From assembly GCA_034189125.1 (NCBI GenBank), contig JAXHVB010000109.1, forward strand, positions 1 to 60,924: 60,924 nucleotides of DNA, written 5' to 3'. This stretch comes from UBA5862 sp002408105. Lineage in GTDB: Bacteria > Pseudomonadota > Gammaproteobacteria > Pseudomonadales > UBA5862. The translations under genes were made by a program, and so were the position numbers. Positions 20,609 to 29,640 of the stretch are shown piece after piece (position 1 is the first letter of the stretch; every line of letters starts with the position of its first letter). The notes under the pieces are model-generated. The model saw nothing but the letters and a program-made list of their open reading frames with translations, did no database searches and had not been told where the DNA came from.

Positions 20609-22056
20609 CAGAGTTCGTCCGCTCGTTGTAGCTGGGTTTCGGTCAAGCGGCGTGCGAGGCGTCCAACGTTTCCGGCTCCTTGAATGAGTAGTATGTCGCC
20701 GGCGCGCAAGACTCGGTTCAGAACCTCGGGAAGCTGCTCCACCTGCTCGACAAATATCGGCTCGACCATGCCCCTCGTGCGTATGCTGCGACAGAGACTG
20801 CGGCCATCGAATCCGGGGATGCTCGGTTCACCTGCACTGTAAACCTCCAACAGCATCAGCAAGTCGGACTCGGACAACACCTCAACGAAATCCTCGTACA
20901 AGTCACGGGTTCGCGTGTACCTGTGTGGTTGGAACAGCACCACCAAGCGACGTTCAGGCCACCCAGAGCGAACCGCGTTGAACACGGCGCGCAACTCTCT
21001 CGGGTGATGCCCATAGTCGTCGATGACCATCACTTCGCCGCCGGGAACCTCAAAGTCGCCCCTGTGCTCGAACCGCCTTCCGACGCCGGAGAATTTGGCC
21101 AATCCAGCAACAATGGCTTCGTTGTCCACGCCTTCATCTCGAGCCACGGCAATCGCCGCCAGGGCATTAAGAGCATTGTGTTTTCCAGGTGTTTGAATCT
21201 GTACCTCCAGGTGTTGCGCCATGCCCGAACAACGAACCCGAAACCGACTTGCGAAGCCAGTCTGCTCAAATCCGTAGCCGTGTACATCCGCCCCTTCATC
21301 AAACCCATAGGTCAGAATCGGCCGTTCGACCTTTGGGGCCACGTCTCGCACCCAGGCATCATCAATGCAGAGTACCGCCAGGCCGTAGAAAGGCAGGTTG
21401 TGCAGAAACTCGACGTAGGTTTGCTTCAGTTTCTCAGGGTCTGCACCGTAGGTTTCCATGTGGTCGGCATCGATGTTGGTCACCACTGCCACCATGGGTT
21501 GCAAGTGCAGGAACGATGCATCGCTTTCGTCGGCCTCCGCCACCAGATAACGACTTTGGCCCAGTTGCGCGTTGGTGCCGGCACGATTAACGCGCCCTCC
21601 AATCACGAAGGTTGGATCCAGGCCTGCCTCAGCCAGAACGCTCGCAAGCATGCTGGTGGTTGTCGTCTTGCCATGGGTGCCCGCCACCGCGATGCCATGA
21701 CGGAAGCGCATCAACTCCGCAAGCATCTGGGCACGAGGTACCGCGGGAATCCGACGCTCCTTGGCAGCCAACAGCTCTGGGTTGTCCGCCGATACCGCGG
21801 CCGAATAGACGACCACATGCTGATCATCGACCTGCTCCGGTCGATGACCGTAGTGGATGGTTGCCCCGAGGCGCTCCAGGCGATAGGTCGCAGCGCTCGG
21901 CTGCAGGTCGGACCCGGATATTCGGTAACCCTGATTCAACAAAACCTCAGCGATTCCGCACATTCCGACCCCACCGATTCCGATGAAGTGGATGTTGCGA
22001 ATCCGGCGCATCTCTGGCACTTCGAAGGCAGGCTTCGTCAAAGGTACCGTAACCAT
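20608..22056 (-). CDS. murC: UDP-N-acetylmuramate--L-alanine ligase
   Basis: 482 residues from the ATG at 22056, which shares a base with the murG stop (TGATG). The Rossmann-like start FIGIGGVGMCG, the P-loop GTHGKTTTT and the DDYGHHPRE motif identify MurC. It adds the first residue (L-Ala) to UDP-MurNAc in the cytoplasm. Confidence 0.98.
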   Translation of the reverse strand: MVTVPLTKPAFEVPEMRRIRNIHFIGIGGVGMCGIAEVLLNQGYRISGSDLQPSAATYRLERLGATIHYGHRPEQVDDQHVVVYSAAVSADNPELLAAKERRIPAVPRAQMLAELMRFRHGIAVAGTHGKTTTTSMLASVLAEAGLDPTFVIGGRVNRAGTNAQLGQSRYLVAEADESDASFLHLQPMVAVVTNIDADHMETYGADPEKLKQTYVEFLHNLPFYGLAVLCIDDAWVRDVAPKVERPILTYGFDEGADVHGYGFEQTGFASRFRVRCSGMAQHLEVQIQTPGKHNALNALAAIAVARDEGVDNEAIVAGLAKFSGVGRRFEHRGDFEVPGGEVMVIDDYGHHPRELRAVFNAVRSGWPERRLVVLFQPHRYTRTRDLYEDFVEVLSESDLLMLLEVYSAGEPSIPGFDGRSLCRSIRTRGMVEPIFVEQVEQLPEVLNRVLRAGDILLIQGAGNVGRLARRLTETQLQRADEL

Positions 22057-23153
22057 CAAGCTGCCCTCGCGACGGCTGCACAGCAATCTGCCACCTGCAC
22101 GGCGGCGTCCGGTCGAGCCTGCTCATGGGCGCAGGCGGCCATTCGGGTTCGTGCTGCCTGATCAGTCGCAAGCTCAGACACGAGCGCTGCCAACTTCGAT
22201 GGATTCAAATCATGTTCACGCATCACTTTGGCTCCCCCTGCCCGTTCAAGCCATTGCGCGTTGGCGAACTGATGGTCATCGACCGCATGGGGAAAGGGCA
22301 CAAGGACGGCGGGAACCCCGGCACAGCACAGCTCCGACACGGTCAGCGCTCCCGCTCGGCAAACGGCAACATCGGCCCATCGATAGGCCCGCGCCATGTC
22401 TTCGATGAAGGGCTCGACCCGTGCATCCAGCTGTGCTGCGCGGTATAACCGGGTCGTGTCCACGTCCTTCCCAGCACCACACTGGTGCCAAACTTCGAGG
22501 CGTATCGAAGACAGCAGCGCAAGCGCACCAGGGACCAGTTCGTTCAGTGCTTGTGCACCCTGACTGCCCCCCAAAACCAGCAACCGAACAGGACGATCCG
22601 CCGCGTCCGTCGTCTCAACAGGCTCCGCAGCAGCAAGTTCCGCGATCGGCGCGCGAACAGGGTTGCCCACCGCCTGCGCAGCCGGCATCCAGTCTGGGAC
22701 CGGGAACCCGGTCAATACCCGCCGCGCCAGTGGACGGAGCAGGCGGTTGGTGGTGCCCGGAATCGAATTCTGCTCGTGCACCACCAACGGCACCCGCAAC
22801 AACCAAGCGGCGAGCCCGCTGGGCCCGGACACGTAACCCCCCATTGCCAATACCACTTGGGGACGAAATCTACGCATCTCCCGCACGGCCATCCACAAAG
22901 CAGCGAACAACTGCACGGGAGCCTGTACCCAACGAGTCAGTCCAGCCCGCCTCAAACCTCGAATCTTCAGTCCGCAGAACCCAATCCCAGCTGCACTGAC
23001 AACTCGGGATTCCATTCCAGAGCTCGAACCGATCCACCGGATCTGAGCGCCTCTCCGGGACAGCTCCTGTGCAACCGCCAAAGCGGGAAATACATGTCCG
23101 CCGGTGCCACCAGCAGCGACCATCGCGCGCATGCTCTGGTACCGATTGCTCAT
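22056..23153 (-). CDS. murG: Lipid II synthase (UDP-GlcNAc transferase)
   Basis: 365 residues from the ATG at 23153, preceded by AAGGTG at good spacing. An ATG at 23174 overlapping the ftsW stop would add seven residues. GGTGGHVFPAL at the N-terminus and GGSQGAQALN plus CRAGALTVSEL in the second domain are the MurG signatures. The GT28 enzyme adds GlcNAc to lipid I at the inner face of the membrane. Confidence 0.97.
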   Translation of the reverse strand: MSNRYQSMRAMVAAGGTGGHVFPALAVAQELSRRGAQIRWIGSSSGMESRVVSAAGIGFCGLKIRGLRRAGLTRWVQAPVQLFAALWMAVREMRRFRPQVVLAMGGYVSGPSGLAAWLLRVPLVVHEQNSIPGTTNRLLRPLARRVLTGFPVPDWMPAAQAVGNPVRAPIAELAAAEPVETTDAADRPVRLLVLGGSQGAQALNELVPGALALLSSIRLEVWHQCGAGKDVDTTRLYRAAQLDARVEPFIEDMARAYRWADVAVCRAGALTVSELCCAGVPAVLVPFPHAVDDHQFANAQWLERAGGAKVMREHDLNPSKLAALVSELATDQAARTRMAACAHEQARPDAAVQVADCCAAVARAA

Positions 23154-23173
23154 TTGTACACCTTGTTCCTGCA

Positions 23174-24343
23174 TCACCGGTTGGACTCGAGGTATACGCG
23201 CTGGAGCAATCCGATCAGGACACCACAGACCAGGAGACTGCTGCCTCCATAACTCACGAAGGGTAGGGTCAGGCCTTTGGTGGGCAACAGCCCCGTACAT
23301 ACCCCCAGGTTGATCAAACTCTGTATCCCGAGGAGCAGGGCAATGCTGTACGCCAGGTAGGCGTTGAAACCCTGCCCACCCGCTTCGGCCTGACGCCCAA
23401 TCCACAATCCACGACAGACCAGGACGACGAACAGTCCAAGCACCACGAGGGATCCAATCAACCCTGTTTCCTCGCCGATCACCGCAAACACAAAATCTGT
23501 GTGTGGCTCAGGCAGATAGAGAAGTTTCTGCACTCCGTTTCCAAGACCGAGCCCCCACCACTCGCCTCTCCCAAACGCGATCAACGACTGGGTGAGTTGG
23601 TAGCCGCTGTCGTACTGGTTTGCCCAAGGGTCCTGGTAGGCACGGATTCGTGCCAGCCGGTACGGTTGTACCCAGACCATCAAAACGCCCAGAAACAGGC
23701 TGCCCACGACCAGCGTCAGGAATCGCGTCACCGCAACGCCCGCCAGAAAGAACAGCCCGAGCACCGTTCCCATCAAGACAACCACCGACCCGAAATCCGG
23801 CTCCGAAATCAACAGAAACACCACGACTCCCAAGACCAGCATTGGATGCAGAAACCCCGCCCATTCGGTCTGAACTCGGTCGCGGTGGCGGACGAGATAC
23901 CCTGACAAGTACAAGAGCACTGCAACCTTGGCGAACTCCGATACCTGCAACGTAACGCCACCCACCCCGAGCCACCGAGTGCTGCCATTCACACGCCGAC
24001 CGACCCCCGGGATCAGCACCAGGACCAGCAAACCAATCGCGGCGATGAGGAGATAGGGACCGGCGCGACGCCACACAGCCAGAGGCACCCGCCAAACGAT
24101 GAGTCCACTGACCCCGGCGATCCCCAGCCACACCAAATGTCGCTTTCCGTGGAAGTAAGGGTCGCCAACGCGGCTGGCATCCAGCGTCATCGCCGCAGAC
24201 AGCACCATCACCAGCCCAATCATGGCCAGTGTCGCCACAACGAGTGCCAGCACCAGGTCCACCCCTTTCGCTCGGGCATGCGCGAACACCGAGCCTGTCG
24301 GTTGTGCAACAAAGCCATTTCTGCTGGCACGGGTCGCATTCAC
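23174..24343 (-). CDS. ftsW: Septal peptidoglycan glycosyltransferase (SEDS family)
   Basis: 389 residues starting at a GTG that overlaps the murD stop (GTGA). Ten membrane segments can be traced. SEDS landmarks are GVGRRVNGSTRWL, QVSEFAK, SEPDFGS and LPTKGLTLPFVSYGG. FtsW polymerises lipid II at the septum with FtsI, which is encoded upstream. Confidence 0.97.
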   Translation of the reverse strand: MNATRASRNGFVAQPTGSVFAHARAKGVDLVLALVVATLAMIGLVMVLSAAMTLDASRVGDPYFHGKRHLVWLGIAGVSGLIVWRVPLAVWRRAGPYLLIAAIGLLVLVLIPGVGRRVNGSTRWLGVGGVTLQVSEFAKVAVLLYLSGYLVRHRDRVQTEWAGFLHPMLVLGVVVFLLISEPDFGSVVVLMGTVLGLFFLAGVAVTRFLTLVVGSLFLGVLMVWVQPYRLARIRAYQDPWANQYDSGYQLTQSLIAFGRGEWWGLGLGNGVQKLLYLPEPHTDFVFAVIGEETGLIGSLVVLGLFVVLVCRGLWIGRQAEAGGQGFNAYLAYSIALLLGIQSLINLGVCTGLLPTKGLTLPFVSYGGSSLLVCGVLIGLLQRVYLESNR

Positions 24344-25716
24344 GCAGCGATCTCCGCAACGGCTTTCTGAAATACCTGACCCCTATGCCTGTAGTCGCGG
24401 AACTGATCAAAGCTGGCGCAGGCAGGCGAGAGCAGCACGCAGTCCCCGGCTTGAGCCCTTTTCGCCGCTTCGCGGACGGCCTGGCCGAGATCGTCCACCA
24501 GCACGCACTCCACTGCTCCACGCAGACTCTCGAACAGCGCTGCGCGTTCGGCGCCATAGAGCACTGCCACCCGGGCATGTCGATGCAGCGGAGCGCACAG
24601 ATCCCGGTAGTCGGTTCCCTTTCCAGTCCCACCCAATAGCACCAGCAGCTTGCCAAATCGGCCTTGGGCGATTCCTTCGATTGCAGCCGCAGCTGCACCC
24701 ACGTTGGTGCCTTTGGAGTCATCGACGTACAGCACACCCCGGTGCTCACCAAGACGCTGGCAACGATGGGGAAGCCCTGCAAAGGCGGAAGCTCCGCGCA
24801 CCATGGCCGCTGGCGCCAACCCCAGGGCCATGCCGGCAGCAAAGGCGGCCAACAGGTTTTTCACATTGTGGGCTCCGGCCTGACCGAGTGGCAGTTCACT
24901 GAGTGCCACCCAGTGCCAATGTCCGAGGCCGACCCAGTTCGCCCCCATCGCCTCAGTGCAACCGACTTCGTCCGGCAGCGGTCGGGACAAGCGGTACAGG
25001 ATCCGAGGAACCTCCAGAGTCCGCGGCAACGAATCGGGGTTGTCCGCATCGGCCACTGCGCAGCGCGCGCCCGTGAACACCCGTTCCTTGGCGGCGCGGT
25101 ACGCTTCGATGTCTGGATAACGGTCAAGGTGGTCTGGGGACAGGTTGAGTAGAAGTGCCACGGTCGCGCCCAGGTCATCCACCAGTTCCAGCTGGAAGCT
25201 GGACAGCTCCAGTACCGCGACCTGCGCGTCGGGCTGCATTGCGAGGGCATCCAAGGCTGGTGGACCGAGGTTGCCACCCACCAGCACACGGGTGCCGGAC
25301 GCGGCGCACATCCCACCCAACAGTGTGGTGACCGTACTTTTTCCGTTCGAACCGGTAATGCCAACCAACGGTCGGTGGCCCCAGGCCTCGCGAAACAGGG
25401 CGATGTCACCGGTGACCTCGACCCCGGCCCGCAAGGCCGATTGAATCGCAGGCTCCGAGCGGGCAACGCCTGGACTTAACACCAGGCGCTCGTATGCAAG
25501 CAACCGCTTTGCGTCAAGCGGGCCAAAAAACCGGGGTGTGTCGGGAAACTCTCGGTCCAAAGCTTCAAGGCCTGGCGGTACGCTGCGCGTGTCCGTGATG
25601 GCGCAGTCGGCTCCCTGACGCCGCAAGTGACGCACCACCGAGAGCCCGGTGGCACCGAGCCCGACGACCAGTGTGCGCGGTTGCATGGCAGCTTGTGGGG
25701 TGTGGTCCACAGTCAC
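24340..25716 (-). CDS. murD: UDP-MurNAc-L-Ala--D-glutamate ligase
   Basis: 458 residues from a GTG 1 nt after the mraY stop (TGAGGTG); an ATG at 25686 is an alternative. The N-terminal dinucleotide-like fold VVGLGATG, P-loop GSNGKST, ELSSFQLE and the C-terminal LLSPACASFDQF identify MurD. It adds D-Glu to the muramyl peptide. Confidence 0.97.
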   Translation of the reverse strand: MTVDHTPQAAMQPRTLVVGLGATGLSVVRHLRRQGADCAITDTRSVPPGLEALDREFPDTPRFFGPLDAKRLLAYERLVLSPGVARSEPAIQSALRAGVEVTGDIALFREAWGHRPLVGITGSNGKSTVTTLLGGMCAASGTRVLVGGNLGPPALDALAMQPDAQVAVLELSSFQLELVDDLGATVALLLNLSPDHLDRYPDIEAYRAAKERVFTGARCAVADADNPDSLPRTLEVPRILYRLSRPLPDEVGCTEAMGANWVGLGHWHWVALSELPLGQAGAHNVKNLLAAFAAGMALGLAPAAMVRGASAFAGLPHRCQRLGEHRGVLYVDDSKGTNVGAAAAAIEGIAQGRFGKLLVLLGGTGKGTDYRDLCAPLHRHARVAVLYGAERAALFESLRGAVECVLVDDLGQAVREAAKRAQAGDCVLLSPACASFDQFRDYRHRGQVFQKAVAEIAA

Positions 25717-25717
25717 C

Positions 25718-26800
25718 TCAACGCAGCTTTAGGCTCGCGAGCCCAATCAGCACCAGTACCACGGTAATAATCCAAAACCGCACTATCACCCGCGGTTCGG
25801 GCCAGCCCTTGAGTTCATAGTGGTGGTGCAGGGGTGCCATGCGAAAGATCCGCCGGCCTGTCATCTTGAAAGAAGCCACTTGCAAAATGACTGAGACCGT
25901 CTCCATCACGAACACACCACCCATGATAAAGAGCACGATTTCCTGCCGGACGATGACCGCGATGCAACCGAGGGCGGCGCCCAGGGCCAGGGCACCGATG
26001 TCGCCCATGAACACCTGAGCGGGGTAGGTGTTGAACCACAGAAATCCAAGACCTGCGCCAACCAGCGCCCCACAAAACACAACCACTTCACCCACGCCGG
26101 GGACGTAGGGGATGAACAGGTACTCAGAAAACCGCGCATTGCCTGTGAGGTAGGCAAAAATTCCCAAGGCACCACCGACCAGCACCGTGGGCATGATGGC
26201 AAGCCCATCCAGCCCATCGGTCAGGTTGACTGCGTTGCTGGCGCCGACGATAACCAAGTAAGTCAACAACAGGTAACCTGCCCCCAGAGGGAGAAACAGC
26301 TCTTTGAAAAACGGGATCAACAAAGCGGTTTCCACGGGCGAGCGCGCGAGCCGGAATAGGGCCCAGGCCGCAGCGAGCCCAACGACCGACTGGGCCAGGT
26401 ACTTCCAACGTGCAGGCAGACCGCGGGAGTCTCGCTTCGCCACCTTGCGGTAGTCATCGACGGCACCGATGGCACCAAACAGCAAAGTCACCCCAACCAC
26501 AATCCAGACATAGGGGTTGGTTAGATCGCTCCACAGCAAGGATGCTGCTGCAATGGCGACCAGAATGAGCGCCCCCCCCATGGTTGGGGTGCCCGCCTTG
26601 CTCAGGTGTGACTCTGGCCCGTCCTTGCGAATGCTCTGCCCAATCTGGAGCAGCGTAAGGCGCTCGATCATCCATGGCCCTACGAACAGCGAAATCAACA
26701 GGGCGGTGAGTACCCCAAGAATGGCCCTTAACGTCAAGTACTGAAACACTTGAAATCCGGGCTCGAATTTCGCGAGGTATTCCGTCAACAGCAGCAACAT
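25718..26800 (-). CDS. mraY: Phospho-MurNAc-pentapeptide translocase
   Basis: 360 residues, ten membrane segments. GTPTMGGAL, the Asp pair DDYRK, NLTDGLDGLA and the PLHHHYELKG motif are all present. MraY transfers the muramyl pentapeptide to undecaprenyl phosphate, forming lipid I. The ATG directly follows the murF stop (TGAATG). Confidence 0.98.
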   Translation of the reverse strand: MLLLLTEYLAKFEPGFQVFQYLTLRAILGVLTALLISLFVGPWMIERLTLLQIGQSIRKDGPESHLSKAGTPTMGGALILVAIAAASLLWSDLTNPYVWIVVGVTLLFGAIGAVDDYRKVAKRDSRGLPARWKYLAQSVVGLAAAWALFRLARSPVETALLIPFFKELFLPLGAGYLLLTYLVIVGASNAVNLTDGLDGLAIMPTVLVGGALGIFAYLTGNARFSEYLFIPYVPGVGEVVVFCGALVGAGLGFLWFNTYPAQVFMGDIGALALGAALGCIAVIVRQEIVLFIMGGVFVMETVSVILQVASFKMTGRRIFRMAPLHHHYELKGWPEPRVIVRFWIITVVLVLIGLASLKLR

Positions 26801-28156
26801 TCAGGCCCCGCCCTCCACCAGTTCGGCGACCACTTCGTCCAGCCGCGCGCTGCGCGAGCCCTTGACCAAGACCTGGGTGTTCTCGCCCATCAGATCAAGC
26901 ACAAGGGCAGCCGCCTCAGCTGTCGTCATCGCCTGTACAGCGTTCTTTCCGAACGCTGCACCTGCAGGTGCAGCCGTGCCCACCGCGACCAGATGCTCAA
27001 TTCCAAGCGTGCGCGCCAGCCGCCCCGTCTCTTCCAGGGCAGACAGGGTGCTGTCACCAAGCTCACCAAGCGCGCCGAGGACGAGAATCCGGGTTCCCGG
27101 TGCCGCACTCAGCAGTTCAATGGCGGCTCGAACCGAGGCTGGATTGGCGTTGTAGCTGTCGTCGATCACGACCGCGCCCTGCCGCCCCTGCAGGCGTCGC
27201 ACCCGACCGGCCATGGGTGTCGCCTGTTCAAGCCCAGCACGAACTTGTTCTAGAGAGAGGCCGAAGTGCATGCCCACTGCCGCAGCGGCAACCGCGTTGC
27301 TCACCATATGGCGACCCAGCAGCTGCAACCGCACCTCAGCATCCTCGCCGGCGAGGTGCAAAGAGAACTGCGCGGCTCCTTGAGGGTTCAAGCGCACGTC
27401 GGTGGCATACACGTCCGCAGCCTGTTCCATACTGAACGAGATGACTCGGTGCGGCCGGGCACGGGCAGACCACGCATCAAAAGCGAGGTCATCTCGATTC
27501 AACACCGCGACCCCATGTTCAGCCAGGGCATCAAGGAGTTCGCCTTTCGCCTCGACGATCCCCTGATGACTGCCGAAGCCTTCCAGGTGCGCGGAACCGG
27601 CATTGGTGATGACGGCGATTTCCGGCTCCAGCTGCAGCGCGGTGCGCGCGATCTCACCGCGGGCGCTGGCGCCAAGCTCAAGCACGGCAAAGTCGTGCTG
27701 GGCCTCCAAGCGCAGGAGCGTGAGGGGCACGCCGATTTCGTTGTTGAAGTTGCCTTCGGTCGCAAGCACCTTGCCCGCCTCGGCAAGGACCGACGCGACC
27801 AGCGAGCGGCAACTGGTTTTTCCACAGCTCCCGGTGATTCCAACCCGACGCGCAACGGCGCGCTCGCGGTTCTGTCGGCCCAGCACACCCAGTGCTGCCC
27901 GGGTATCGGCAACCACGCACTGGGGTGTGGGAACTTCGTGCACCGGCTGATCAACCAACAATGCCACCGCCCCTGCGTCAACGGCGGCCCCCGCAAACCG
28001 GTGGCCATCAAAGCGCACACCACGCAGTGCCACGAATAGCGCGTCAGGGTGCATGGCCCTCGAATCGGTGCTGACCGACGAAAACCTGCAGTCGCCACCA
28101 ATCAGGTGCCCTTGTGCACTGGCTGCCAGCTCGCTGAGTGTGAATCGGTCGATCAC
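26801..28156 (-). CDS. murF: UDP-MurNAc-tripeptide--D-Ala-D-Ala ligase
   Basis: 451 residues from a GTG at 28156 that overlaps the murE stop (GTGA), with GGGGGAGG 7 nt upstream. The P-loop GSCGKTS, TEGNFNNEIG, LELGASARGEIA and DDSYNANPAS are MurF signatures. The P-loop carries Cys where many homologues have Asn or Ser, a tolerated position. It joins the D-Ala-D-Ala from DdlB to the tripeptide. Confidence 0.97.
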   Translation of the reverse strand: MIDRFTLSELAASAQGHLIGGDCRFSSVSTDSRAMHPDALFVALRGVRFDGHRFAGAAVDAGAVALLVDQPVHEVPTPQCVVADTRAALGVLGRQNRERAVARRVGITGSCGKTSCRSLVASVLAEAGKVLATEGNFNNEIGVPLTLLRLEAQHDFAVLELGASARGEIARTALQLEPEIAVITNAGSAHLEGFGSHQGIVEAKGELLDALAEHGVAVLNRDDLAFDAWSARARPHRVISFSMEQAADVYATDVRLNPQGAAQFSLHLAGEDAEVRLQLLGRHMVSNAVAAAAVGMHFGLSLEQVRAGLEQATPMAGRVRRLQGRQGAVVIDDSYNANPASVRAAIELLSAAPGTRILVLGALGELGDSTLSALEETGRLARTLGIEHLVAVGTAAPAGAAFGKNAVQAMTTAEAAALVLDLMGENTQVLVKGSRSARLDEVVAELVEGGA

Positions 28157-29640
28157 GCGACTGCCTCCCCCAACAGACACCGCTGGGCGACTTCGACATC
28201 GTTGAATGGCAGTTGCAGATCGCCGATTTCCTGTGACGACTCGTGACCCTTTCCTGCGACCAAAACCGCGCCACTCGGGTCGGCCTGCGCAATGGCCAAA
28301 CGAATCGCGGCTGCGCGGTCCCGCTCGATACTCAGCCGTGAACGACAGCGTCTGGGAACCCCGGAAACGATGTCCTCAATGATGGCGTCCCCAGGCTCGC
28401 TGCGGGGGTTGTCGTCGGTGAGCACGACCTGGTCAGCGTGCCGACAGGCCACCTCGCCCATCAATGGGCGCTTGCCGCGGTCCCGGTCGCCACCACAGCC
28501 AAAGACACACCAAATGGGTCCTGTGACCCATTGGCGCAGATCAGACAGGACCATTTCCAGACCGTCCGGCGTGTGCGCGTAATCCACCAACACCAGGACT
28601 TTTCCGGGAACACGCAAGGGCTGGCACCGACCCGGTGGAGAACTCAGGTGCTCGGCAGCGGCAAGCAGCTGAGACAGGCGATGCCCACGGGCAGCGAGCA
28701 CCGCCAGTACGCCAACCAGATTGTTCAACGCCGCCCTTCCGCAGACCGGAGTCCGCAGCATCCCTTCTCCCCAACGGCTGACGACCTCGCTTTCAATGCC
28801 CTCAGCTGTGAGCAGGGTGGCTTGCAAGCGGAAATCGGCAGCGGCGCCAGCGGCGCTGTAGGTCACCAGAGGAGCGGCAATGTGGCCCTCCTTGACCCAC
28901 TGCGCCCCCTGCGGATCGTCGACATTGACGGCGACCAGTTCGAGCTCGGGCCGCACCAGAAGGCGGCGCTTACTTTGCGCATAGGCAGCCATGGTGCGGT
29001 GGTAATCTAGATGATCACGGCTGAGGTTGGTGAACCAGGCAACACGAACCTGCACACCTGCGAGTCGGTCCTGTTCCAGCGCGTGAGAAGACGCTTCTAA
29101 GGCAACCACTCGGGCGCCTTGGTCGCGCAGCTCAGCGAGCGCGCGGTGCACATCGATCACATTGGGCGTCGTCATGGAGCCCGGCCGCAACTGCTGCGAC
29201 ATGCCCACACCCAAGGTTCCAATGGTTCCCACGGGCGTGTCCATGGCCTCCAGCAACCCAGCCAGAAACTGCACCGAGGAAGTTTTGCCGTTGGTGCCCG
29301 TTACCGCGTACACCTCCAGGTGCTTGGAAGGCTTGCCGAAAAACCGGTCTGCCAACTCGCCGACCCGGTCCTGCAGGTCTTTGACTTCAATGACTGGAAT
29401 CGCCAGGGGCGTGGCAGCCACCGCACCACGGTTGATCAGCGCCGCGACTGCACCGGCCTTGGCGGCGTCGCGAATGAAGTCCACGCCCGATGTCGACAGA
29501 CCAGGCAACGCCACAAACAAGTCGCCGGGGTCAATGGAGCGGCTGTCCATACCGAGCCCAGTGACCACCAGGCCACGCACTGGGTGAGGGCAGTCTGCCC
29601 CCAACAATGCGCCAAGGCTGGTTGCATGAGCGCGGCTCAC
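28153..29640 (-). CDS. murE: UDP-MurNAc-dipeptide--meso-diaminopimelate ligase
   Basis: 495 residues from a GTG overlapping the ftsI stop (GTGA), preceded by AGGGGGCG. The P-loop is GTNGKTS, followed by TTPNVIDVHRAL and EASSHAL. DDNPRSE near the C-terminus is the sequence that selects meso-DAP rather than lysine, fitting a Gram-negative wall. Confidence 0.97.
   Translation of the reverse strand: MSRAHATSLGALLGADCPHPVRGLVVTGLGMDSRSIDPGDLFVALPGLSTSGVDFIRDAAKAGAVAALINRGAVAATPLAIPVIEVKDLQDRVGELADRFFGKPSKHLEVYAVTGTNGKTSSVQFLAGLLEAMDTPVGTIGTLGVGMSQQLRPGSMTTPNVIDVHRALAELRDQGARVVALEASSHALEQDRLAGVQVRVAWFTNLSRDHLDYHRTMAAYAQSKRRLLVRPELELVAVNVDDPQGAQWVKEGHIAAPLVTYSAAGAAADFRLQATLLTAEGIESEVVSRWGEGMLRTPVCGRAALNNLVGVLAVLAARGHRLSQLLAAAEHLSSPPGRCQPLRVPGKVLVLVDYAHTPDGLEMVLSDLRQWVTGPIWCVFGCGGDRDRGKRPLMGEVACRHADQVVLTDDNPRSEPGDAIIEDIVSGVPRRCRSRLSIERDRAAAIRLAIAQADPSGAVLVAGKGHESSQEIGDLQLPFNDVEVAQRCLLGEAVA

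Noticed and set aside
20923..22161. 412-codon open frame antisense to murC
   Set aside because: Shadow frame of murC with no recognisable motifs.
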